Positions 56,934 to 64,000 of a DNA stretch of 64,000 bases are shown piece after piece. The first letter of the stretch is position 1. The number at the start of each line of letters is the position of its first letter. The stretch is from Actinokineospora fastidiosa. GTDB lineage: Bacteria > Actinomycetota > Actinomycetes > Mycobacteriales > Pseudonocardiaceae. Location: assembly GCF_014648415.1 (NCBI RefSeq), contig NZ_BMRB01000009.1, forward strand, positions 62,001-126,000. Reading direction: 5' to 3'. The notes beneath the pieces are model-generated. The model saw only the letters and a program-made list of their open reading frames with translations, had not been told where the DNA came from and ran no database searches. The position numbers and the translations under genes are program-made.

Positions 56934-59909
56934 CTAAGGGTTATCGGGTTCAGCGAGTCTTTCGGGGTCGGTCTGCGGCCCGGACAAACCGGTCGTGCCC
57001 TGGAAGCCGTCGAGTTCCTTGAGACGACCGCGCAGCCGCTCGGCCTGGGCGTCGTCCCGCAGCCGCGTGGCGGCGTGGAGGGCCTGGGACCACGCGGTGG
57101 CCGCCCCACGGCGGTCGCCGCGGTGGTGGTGGATGGTCCCGAGCAGGTCCAGACCGCTGGCGACCAAGGGCAGGGCGTTGATCCGCCGGGCGAGCGTGAC
57201 GCCGCGGCGGGTGTGGTGCTCGGCCGGACCGACCTCGCCCCGATCGAGGTGCAGACGGCCGAGGTCGACGCAGAGCTTCGCGGTCACCGGCAGGTCGGAG
57301 TCGGAGACGAGGGCGAGCGCGCTGCCGTACAGGCCCACCGCGCTCGACCAGTCGTGGACGTCCCGCTTGACCGCGGCGAGGCTGGCCAGCGCGATGGCGA
57401 GCGCGGAGTCGTCCCCGATATGGGCGGCGAAGAACTGCGCCTGATGGAGGTGCGTGGTCGCCTCGTCGAGCCTGCCGGTCTGGTGGAGGGCGCCGCCGAG
57501 CGCGCAGTGCGCCCAAGTCAGTGCCTCGTGGTCCTGCAGGCGGTGGGCGATGTCGTACAGCCTGCGGTACAGCGCGACCGCGGCCTCGTGGTTCCCGCTG
57601 GTGCTCTCCAGATCGCCGAGTGCCTTCAGCACGGCGGCCATGGGCCGGTCTTGGCCGGATTCGTCCGCCCAGCGGTGCGCTTCCTGCAGGTGGCGGCGCG
57701 CTTCCTCGATGTCGCCTTCACCGATGAGGAGACGACCGACCTCGAGGTGCGCGGACCCCCAGGCCTCCCCCTGGCCGTCGGCCTGGGCCGCGGCGACGGC
57801 GATGAGGTAGGCCTTCCGGCAGTCATGCCGGTGACCCTGGCGCTCAAGGTAGGTGGCGACGTAGTCCACCAGCCGCCAGGCATAGCCGTGGTGGCCGCGT
57901 TCGGCCGCCATCGCGATGATGTGGTTGAGGGTCTGCCGTTCCTGGGCGAACCAGGCTCTCGCGTCGTCTTCGCAGGCGAAACCCGCGGCGGTGACGGTCT
58001 CCTCGTCGAGCGAGTCGAACGGCCTGGTTGCCTGGGACGGGAACAGGGCTCGGTGGGCTTCGTGAGCGTGCAGCGTGTAGTGCGCGAGAAGACGGCGTTC
58101 GGCGGCCCGGATCTCCTCTTGAGTGTCCTCTCTGGCCGCCCGACGTCGGGAATAGCGGCGGGATAAGTCGTGGCAGCGGTAACGGTGGTGGCCGCCCGCG
58201 CGGTCCAGCAGGTGAGCGCCGACGAGAATCGCCAGGATGTCCCGGGTTTCCGCGCGGTCCATCCGCGCACACGCCGCGATCGCGTCGAGAGTGAACTCCA
58301 CGCCCGGGTGAACACCGAGGAGACGGAACAGGCGCTGCGCCGGAGGCGGGAGCGCGGTGTACGACCAACCGAAGACCCGGTCAGCGGATGTGTCGCCGTC
58401 CCCGTCGCGGCCGATCTCCAGGATCAGGTCCTCGATCTCGGCCATCGCGGGCGTGGCGGCGTGCGTGGCGAGGTACTGGGCCAACAGGTTGATCATGAAG
58501 GGCAGGCCGCCGCACAGGCCGAGGAACGCGGTGAGGTGGTCGGACTCCATGGCGGGGCCCGAGAGCCGGGCGGTCAGGAGGTCGGCCGACTCGGCCGGGT
58601 CCATCGGCGACACGGTCAGCGCGCGCCCTCCGGTGCGGGTGGCCAGCGTGGTGAGCCGCTTGCGGCTGGTGACCAGGACCAAGCAGCCCGCCAGCGAGGG
58701 GATCAGCCCGAGCACGTGGTTGGAGTCGGCGGCGTTGTCCAACACGACCAGCAGGTGGCGCCCGGCCAGCGCGTCCCGCAGCAGGGCCTGGCGGTGGACC
58801 GGGTTCGTCGTCGTGCCTGCGGGCGCGCCCAGGGCGACCAGGAACTCGTCGACGACGGCGTGCGGATCGACGGGCGGCGTGTCGGAGAAGCCGTGGAGGT
58901 CGATGTAGAGGTCGCCGTCGAAGTGGTCGCGGACGCGGTGCGCCCAGTGGACGGCCAACGCGGTCTTGCCGACCCCGACCATGCCGTCGATCAGGACCAC
59001 GCCGCGGCGCGGGGAACCGCCCGCCACCCGGGCGACATCGTCGAGCGCGGCCAGTTCCCCAGCCCGTCCGGTGAAGTCCACGGGATCGGGCGGCAGGCTC
59101 CGCGGGCCGTTCCGGAGCGCCGCGCCAGGGCTCGGCTCGGCTTCCAGCGCACGGGTTTCGGAACGTTGTTGCTGAGTCACCAGGTGGTCGTAGTGCCGAC
59201 GCAGCAGATCGGCCTTCCCGCTCTCCCCTTCCTCGCGCAGCATCGCTCTGATGGACAGGTGGTACTCCGCCGCGTCGCGGTCGTGGCCGCGGGCCATGAG
59301 CGCGGAGAGGCGGATCATCGCGAGGCGGACATCGGCGGGATGGTCGGCCTGGACGTCCTGGAGGCCGACGAGAACGCGGTCCGGGTCGCCCATCCTGAGC
59401 CAGGCGGTGAAGAGCGTCTCGTACGCGGGGATCAGTTCGTCGCGCACGGCCCGCCTGCGCCAGCGGTCGGCCTCGGCGGTGCGCAGGTCCTCGAGCGCGG
59501 GGCCGCGCCAGAGCCGCACGGCGGACTCCGCGGCCGCCGCCGCCCGCCCTGGGTCGGACATCCCGCGCGCGGCGGCGACCAGGCGGCGGAAGTCGTGGTA
59601 GTCGATGACGCCCGGGTCGACGTCGAGCCGGTACCGCCGCTCCCGAGTGCTCAGCACGCACCGGGTCGGCAGACGGTGGAGAACCGGTCGGAGTCTGCTC
59701 GCATAGCTGTCGAGCGCCCCTGACGGGTACTGCGGTTCGCTTTCCGGCGGCCAGATCCACGCGGTGAGCCGGTCTGATGACAGCCACCGCCCGGGATGCG
59801 CCAGCAGCACCGCGAGCAGGGCGCGCAGGCGCGGCGGTCCCCACTCGTCGGTCAACTCCCCGTCGAGCCGAAGTGCTGTCGTGCCCAAGATCGCGAACAG
59901 CGTGTTCAC
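56934..59909 (-). CDS. AfsR/SARP-type transcriptional regulator with NB-ARC and TPR domains
   Basis: 991 residues from the GTG at 59909 (taggggtg upstream; a GTG 9 bp further up is possible). N-terminal OmpR-like winged helix, about 1-100 (PPRLRALLAVLLAHPGRWLSSDRLTAWIWP), BTAD about 100-250, NB-ARC/STAND ATPase about 280-560 with P-loop GMVGVGKT (309-316) and GLPF, then TPR repeats to the end. Large SARPs of this class activate secondary-metabolite operons by binding direct repeats near -35. It converges on the cluster's last gene and is the best in-window candidate to act on the recurrent upstream motif. Confidence 0.9.
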   Translation of the reverse strand: MNTLFAILGTTALRLDGELTDEWGPPRLRALLAVLLAHPGRWLSSDRLTAWIWPPESEPQYPSGALDSYASRLRPVLHRLPTRCVLSTRERRYRLDVDPGVIDYHDFRRLVAAARGMSDPGRAAAAAESAVRLWRGPALEDLRTAEADRWRRRAVRDELIPAYETLFTAWLRMGDPDRVLVGLQDVQADHPADVRLAMIRLSALMARGHDRDAAEYHLSIRAMLREEGESGKADLLRRHYDHLVTQQQRSETRALEAEPSPGAALRNGPRSLPPDPVDFTGRAGELAALDDVARVAGGSPRRGVVLIDGMVGVGKTALAVHWAHRVRDHFDGDLYIDLHGFSDTPPVDPHAVVDEFLVALGAPAGTTTNPVHRQALLRDALAGRHLLVVLDNAADSNHVLGLIPSLAGCLVLVTSRKRLTTLATRTGGRALTVSPMDPAESADLLTARLSGPAMESDHLTAFLGLCGGLPFMINLLAQYLATHAATPAMAEIEDLILEIGRDGDGDTSADRVFGWSYTALPPPAQRLFRLLGVHPGVEFTLDAIAACARMDRAETRDILAILVGAHLLDRAGGHHRYRCHDLSRRYSRRRAAREDTQEEIRAAERRLLAHYTLHAHEAHRALFPSQATRPFDSLDEETVTAAGFACEDDARAWFAQERQTLNHIIAMAAERGHHGYAWRLVDYVATYLERQGHRHDCRKAYLIAVAAAQADGQGEAWGSAHLEVGRLLIGEGDIEEARRHLQEAHRWADESGQDRPMAAVLKALGDLESTSGNHEAAVALYRRLYDIAHRLQDHEALTWAHCALGGALHQTGRLDEATTHLHQAQFFAAHIGDDSALAIALASLAAVKRDVHDWSSAVGLYGSALALVSDSDLPVTAKLCVDLGRLHLDRGEVGPAEHHTRRGVTLARRINALPLVASGLDLLGTIHHHRGDRRGAATAWSQALHAATRLRDDAQAERLRGRLKELDGFQGTTGLSGPQTDPERLAEPDNP

Positions 59910-60199
59910 CAGCTTCACCCCTAAGCCGGTCAGACTCGAGTTCCGCTTGAACGTCACGCAGAGGCACCTTGTGCTCGACGGTGCGTGATCACGGAGTCTA
60001 GCGGAAAGGATGATGACCACGCACCGACAGCACACTGAAAGTCCATCGCCGGGGTTTCCCGTTTACCCCGGTTTTCCTCGTTGCCGCCGGAGAAAGTCGT
60101 CGTTTCCGGGGCAGCCATCCGAACAGGAGGCGAAGGGGGACGGCAAGACCGCCGGGGCGACGCTGGGCGCGAACAGGCGTTCTGGCGAGGGGAGTCGCG

Positions 60200-61390
60200 A
60201 TGGACACGTCAGCGTGGATCCGCGGTCCGGTCGGCCGCGAGGCCAGGGACCGGCTGACCCGCACTGATCTCAAGGCGGTGCTGGTGCTGGTCCAGACCGT
60301 CACCGCGGCCAACCGGCTGGCGGACGTGCTGCCCGTCTTCGACGGCGACCACCGCGTGCAGCCGGTCTACACGGTGCCGCGGGGCGCGGACACGTGGTAC
60401 GGGGTCGAAACCCACGTGCGCTCGCTCGGCGGTCTGGTGATGCCTTGGGAGCAGAGCGTCCGCTTGGAATGGGACTTGGTGGTGAGCGCGTGCCGCGAAG
60501 GCATCGAGCAAGTGCACGGGAATCTGCTCATGCTTCCGCACGGTGCGGGTGCGGGGAAATCCCGCGCGCGCAGTCGCATGTGCGCCGCGACCGAGGCGAC
60601 GACCGGACTGGACCGGGAAATGCTGACCCATCGCGGCCGGATCCTCCCGGCCGCGATCGCCCTGCCGACCGAGTCCGACCGCGAGTTGCTTTCCGACCGC
60701 TGCCCGGAGGCGCTCGACCGCGCGTTCGTGGCGGGCGATCCGTGTCTGGACCGGTTGGTCGCCTCGCGCGTCCACCGGGAGCAGTACCGTGCCGCGCTCA
60801 ACGTCGCGGCCGAACGGCCGTTGCTGGTCGTCAGCTCGACCTGGTCGCCGGAGTCGGCGTTCGGCCGCCACCCGGGTCTGTGCGACCGGCTCCTCGACGA
60901 ACTGCCCGCGCACCGCGCCGCGGTCATCCTGCACCCCAACATCTGGGCGGTGCACGGCGCGGCGACCATCCGAGGCTGGCTGGCCAGGGCGATCGCGCGC
61001 GGCCTGCTGGTGATTCCGCCGGAGCGGGGCTGGCAGGGCGCACTGCTGGCCGCCGACGTGGTCATCGGCGACCACGGCTCCACCACCGCGTACGCCGCCG
61101 CGCTCGGCGCCCGCGTCGTCCTCGCCACCGCAGCCGAGGACAACCTGCGGCCCGGCAGCGTCGCCGACCGCCTCCGCCGCAGCGTTCCGTCCCTCGACCA
61201 CCGGCGGCCGCTGGCGCCGCAGCTGGCGGAGGCGCGGTGTGCCAACGGTTTCGCCGCCGCGGTGTCCACCCAGAGGGGTGTCGCGCACGAGCGCGTCCGC
61301 GCTGTCGCCTACCGCCTCCTCGGCCTTGCCGAACCGCCGTGGCCCGCGCGGATCGGCCCGGTTCCGTTGCCGGAACCGCTGCCGTGGTAG
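60200..61390 (+). CDS. GT-B-like protein of unknown function
   Basis: 396 residues from ATG (aggggag upstream). The middle and C-terminus read like a GT-B/CDP-glycerol glycerophosphotransferase fold: LLVVSSTWSPESAFGRHPG, AVILHPNIWAVHGAATIRGWL, GLLVIPPERGWQGALLAADVVIGDHGSTTAYAAALG. The DHGSTTAYAAALG signature is the donor-binding loop of that superfamily. No membrane segment. The N-terminus has no recognised motif. It forms a two-gene unit with the small protein downstream. It lies between two STAND-type regulators, and no link to the enediyne pathway is evident. Confidence 0.65.
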   Translation: MDTSAWIRGPVGREARDRLTRTDLKAVLVLVQTVTAANRLADVLPVFDGDHRVQPVYTVPRGADTWYGVETHVRSLGGLVMPWEQSVRLEWDLVVSACREGIEQVHGNLLMLPHGAGAGKSRARSRMCAATEATTGLDREMLTHRGRILPAAIALPTESDRELLSDRCPEALDRAFVAGDPCLDRLVASRVHREQYRAALNVAAERPLLVVSSTWSPESAFGRHPGLCDRLLDELPAHRAAVILHPNIWAVHGAATIRGWLARAIARGLLVIPPERGWQGALLAADVVIGDHGSTTAYAAALGARVVLATAAEDNLRPGSVADRLRRSVPSLDHRRPLAPQLAEARCANGFAAAVSTQRGVAHERVRAVAYRLLGLAEPPWPARIGPVPLPEPLPW

Positions 61391-61401
61391 GAGTGGAGCC
61401 C

Positions 61402-61647
61402 ATGTCGACCGTCCGGATTCGACTCGTCTCCCGCGCGCCGGGCGTGTACCAGGCCACCTGGGATGACTCCGTCATCGGAGCGGGGGACGTGCTCGTCGCC
61501 GACGTCTGCCGGGCGAACGCCCGGTGGTGCCGCGTCGCCGACATCCTCCTCGTGCCCGACGAGGACCCGGTCGAGGCTGTGCTCCAGGCGGTCAGGTCCT
61601 ATGTGGAGCGTCTTCGCCCGTGTCGCGAGCCAGACGCGACCGCATGA
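61402..61647 (+). CDS. small protein of unknown function, partner of the GT-B-like gene
   Basis: 81 residues from the ATG at 61402, 11 bp after the GT-B-like stop. Predicted beta-rich start (STVRIRLVSRAPGVYQATWDDSVIG) and a helical end (DPVEAVLQAVRSYVERLRP). No family recognised. Its 3' end overlaps the convergent regulator gene by 56 bp, which is long for this genome; a later stop is not available. Confidence 0.55.
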   Translation: MSTVRIRLVSRAPGVYQATWDDSVIGAGDVLVADVCRANARWCRVADILLVPDEDPVEAVLQAVRSYVERLRPCREPDATA

Positions 61648-63676
61648 GTCCGGCCTTGTCGTCGTCGACGCCCTCGTACAGGGCGGCGGCCTGCGACCAG
61701 GCCTCCCGTGCCGCGGTGGCGTCGCCGGTCCGCTCGGCGACGCCACCGAGCATGGCCAGGATCTCGGCCTGGTAGTAGGGAGACCCGAATGCGCGCATCC
61801 GCGCCAACGCGTCGACCAGCACCGACCGCGCCTGGTCCGCGCGCCCCTGCCGGGACCGCACCTCGGCCACCAGCGCGATCGCCCTGGCGTGCTGGGTCGG
61901 ATCAGCGAGTTCGGCCATCGTCGCCGCGGCCGCGAGCAGGTGGTCGGCCGCCTCGTCGAACCGGCCCAGGTCCGCCAGGACCTCGCCCGACCGTCTCCGG
62001 CACAACGCGACGCCGCGGTCCCGCCCCAGCCGCTCGTTCAGCTCACGGGACCGGGCGAGGCACTCCAGCGCCTGTTCCGGGTCGGTCCGGCGAAGCGCCA
62101 GAGCGAGTTGCTCCCACGCGGTCGCCTCGCCGGGCACGTCCTCACCGCGGCGCGCCAGCTCCAGCGCCCGCCTGCTCTGGGCAGCCGCGTCATCGGCCTG
62201 CCCGAGTTGGGCGTAGGCGTAGCCGAGTTGCGCGCGCAGCCTGCCCTCCGCCCGCATGTTCCCGCAGCGCCGCGCGCTGCCGATCCCCATCCGCTGCAAC
62301 TCGATCCACTCGCCGTAGCGGCGGGTGTGCAGGAACTGACCCCACAACGCCTCGCAGAACTGCCACACCAGCTCATCCCAGCCGCGCTCCGCCGCGACCT
62401 CGACCGCGGCGCGCACGTTAGCCCGCTCCACGGCCGCCCACGCCAGCCCCGCCTCCGGACCGGCGAACACCGCTGCGGGCGCGGCGAACGCGGGCCCGAT
62501 GCGCGGGCGGAGCGGATGCACGGCCAGGTCGGCGGCGACGGTCCGGTCGAGGTACCACTCGACCATCGACCGCACGACCTCCTCGCCGCCCATCGCGCGG
62601 CCGTGCAGCCGGACCAGGTCGTGGAGGGCGTAGCGGCCGTCGGCGACCTCGTCGACCAGCCCGGACTCGAACAGCGTCGCCACCGCGTCCTCCGTCTCCG
62701 GGGCAGGCCAGCCGAGCGCGGCGGCGAGCACGGCGGAGCCGAACTCCCGGCCCGGATGCCAGGCGCACGCTCGGTACGCGGCCCGCGCCCGGTCATCCAG
62801 GTCGAGGTAGGACACGTCCAAGGCCGCGCTCACCGACACGTCCCCCTCCAACGTCAGACGGGCCAGCCGCTCGTGTTCCGCCGTCAAGGCGCGCACCTCG
62901 CTCGACAGCGGGCGCCTACCGCGGATCAACAGCCGCGCGCCCACCACGGACAAGGCCAAGGGCAACCCGCCGCACAACCGTGCCAACCGCGCCGCGGCCC
63001 CGGTGTCGGCGCCGACCCGGCTCGGCCCGGCCACCACCTCCAGCAACCGGACCGCGTCCGCGTCGTCCATCGGCTCGACGCGGAGCCACCTGGCGCCGTC
63101 CAGCGCCAGGCCGGACAGCCAGGACCGGCTCGTGACGACGACAACGCTGCCCGGCCCGGCGGGGATCAGCGGCCGCACCTGCGCGGCGGACACCGCGTCG
63201 TCCAGCATCACCCGGAGCCGTCGTCCCGCGGTCATCGAGCGGTACAGCGCGGCGCGTCGCTCCGCGCTGAGGGGTATGCGCTCGGCGGGCACTCCCAAGG
63301 ACAGCAGGAACCACTCGGTGACCTCGGCGGCCGACGCGGGACCGCGCAGGTCGGCGACCAGCGAGCCGTCGAACCCGGCCTCGTCCAATCCTCGCAGCCA
63401 GTGCACGGCCAGGGTCGTCTTCCCGACACCGCCGATGCCCGTCAGCACGACCAAGCCGCCGCCAGGCACCGAGGCCGACAGCTCGGCCAGCTCCCGCTCG
63501 CGGCCGACGAACGCGGTGGGGGAGCGCATGAGCTGAGCGGGAGTCACCTTCCATTCGCTGGGCGCGTGGAAATGGACCTCGTTCACGGCGCCCGCCTGGA
63601 GCACGGGGCCCGACACGTCGCCTTTCACGGAATTGGTAGCGAAGTGCCCGCCCGGCCCGTGCTGGTCGCCCACCAT
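61592..63676 (-). CDS. NB-ARC/TPR STAND-type regulator without a DNA-binding domain
   Basis: 694 residues from the ATG at 63676. The N-terminus carries SGPVLQAGAVNEVHFHAPSEWKVTPAQL, a segment I associate with Streptomyces NB-ARC/TPR regulators, then the NTPase: P-loop LTGIGGVGKTTL (residues 79-90), Walker B-like RVMLDDAVS, sensor VVVTSRSWL, GLPLAL. About 12 TPR-like helical hairpins end the protein. Without the SARP domain it may bind other proteins or act as a nucleotide-dependent sensor. An alternative start at GTG 63757 adds a non-conserved stretch. Confidence 0.82.
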   Translation of the reverse strand: MVGDQHGPGGHFATNSVKGDVSGPVLQAGAVNEVHFHAPSEWKVTPAQLMRSPTAFVGRERELAELSASVPGGGLVVLTGIGGVGKTTLAVHWLRGLDEAGFDGSLVADLRGPASAAEVTEWFLLSLGVPAERIPLSAERRAALYRSMTAGRRLRVMLDDAVSAAQVRPLIPAGPGSVVVVTSRSWLSGLALDGARWLRVEPMDDADAVRLLEVVAGPSRVGADTGAAARLARLCGGLPLALSVVGARLLIRGRRPLSSEVRALTAEHERLARLTLEGDVSVSAALDVSYLDLDDRARAAYRACAWHPGREFGSAVLAAALGWPAPETEDAVATLFESGLVDEVADGRYALHDLVRLHGRAMGGEEVVRSMVEWYLDRTVAADLAVHPLRPRIGPAFAAPAAVFAGPEAGLAWAAVERANVRAAVEVAAERGWDELVWQFCEALWGQFLHTRRYGEWIELQRMGIGSARRCGNMRAEGRLRAQLGYAYAQLGQADDAAAQSRRALELARRGEDVPGEATAWEQLALALRRTDPEQALECLARSRELNERLGRDRGVALCRRRSGEVLADLGRFDEAADHLLAAAATMAELADPTQHARAIALVAEVRSRQGRADQARSVLVDALARMRAFGSPYYQAEILAMLGGVAERTGDATAAREAWSQAAALYEGVDDDKAGLMRSRLARDTGEDAPHRT

Positions 63677-64000
63677 GCCCACCCCCGCGAACCGGATCCC
63701 ACGCCCCTGTCTAGTCGCTCTCCGGCACCTCGAGGCAGCGCTGAGCGACCAGACCACCGGAACGGATCAAAGGTCCGGCAACCCGGGGCTTCCCGCCTCC
63801 GTCCTTGACGCCGCCGAAAACCCGTCTCGCGGTGATCGGGGCGTGCTTACGCTTCGTGGTGAAAGCGGCGGCTGTGACGCGCGTGCGGGGAAAGGGCACC
63901 TGAGGGTCCACCGCCTACGGCCAGCCGCGAGCAGTTGTCGGCGGCGGACAAATATCACCGGTTATGCGGTGACGTCCCTGCACTTTCGGTGGTGACACCG
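63677..64000. other. 324-bp region at the right edge without a recognisable gene
   Basis: Only short overlapping frames are open and none has a ribosome site or family feature. It probably holds the promoter of the NB-ARC/TPR regulator and the start of the next intergenic region. Confidence 0.5.

Noticed and set aside
1..64000. CRISPR arrays, tRNA or rRNA genes, integrase or transposase genes
   Set aside because: No regularly spaced repeats of the right size, no cloverleaf with a CCA end or conserved rRNA segment, and no recombinase motifs were recognised by reading; a covariance-model search would be needed to exclude small RNAs.

Overview
The window is very GC-rich DNA (roughly 70% or more by eye) with GTG and TTG starts, overlapping start/stop codons and SARP/NB-ARC-TPR regulators. 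This fits a filamentous actinomycete, probably of the Pseudonocardiales; the genus cannot be read from the sequence.

Left flank (1-10.4 kb): ordinary genome. It holds a truncated lipase-like gene, a DUF3040 membrane protein, a small secreted rodlin-like protein, a methyltransferase, a GbsR/MarR regulator with a likely operator, a macrolide-type glycosyltransferase with a repetitive insertion, a KtrA/KtrB-like potassium uptake pair, about 1 kb of G-rich low-complexity DNA, and a lipoprotein.

Centre (10.4-56.9 kb): an enediyne biosynthetic gene cluster. The warhead cassette is the iterative enediyne polyketide synthase with its hot-dog thioesterase on the minus strand, and divergently an operon of two DUF1702 (UnbL-type) proteins, UnbV, UnbU, a P450, a methyltransferase and an AhpD-like protein. 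Next come tailoring genes (two P450s, several methyltransferases, FAD enzymes) and a translationally coupled aromatic-acid operon: TrpC-like, TrpA-like, anthraniloyl-CoA monooxygenase-like, F390/phenylacetate-CoA ligase-like, a 66-aa protein and a benzoate-CoA ligase-like enzyme. An F420-type Ddn protein, an aromatic-acid MFS carrier, a thioesterase, an O-methyltransferase, a third P450 and a hydrolase follow. The right part holds a beta-tyrosine module (MIO tyrosine 2,3-aminomutase, free-standing PCP, free-standing condensation enzyme), a PhyH dioxygenase coupled to the PCP, a TylF-type methyltransferase, a membrane acyltransferase, an epoxide hydrolase of the SgcF type and two covalent flavin oxidases. 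The epoxide hydrolase, aminomutase and condensation enzyme point to a 9-membered (C-1027/kedarcidin-like) enediyne carrying a beta-amino acid and an aryl acyl group. No sugar pathway, adenylation domain, halogenase or apoprotein gene is seen in the window.

Right flank (56.9-64 kb): an AfsR-type SARP regulator, a GT-B-like protein of unknown role, a small protein and an NB-ARC/TPR regulator.

The most interesting signals are: (i) a bipartite upstream motif (GCAnn-nnnn-GARATG, then CCAnnnTGG or a near variant starting 35 bp after the motif start) in front of most transcription units of the cluster; (ii) three consecutive TIM-barrel modules (TrpC-like, TrpA-like, old-yellow-enzyme-like) whose normal catalytic residues are partly lost, suggesting recruitment for new aryl-acid chemistry; and (iii) a nested palindromic element near 45.6 kb with a collapsed copy near 25.8 kb, both in convergent intergenic gaps.
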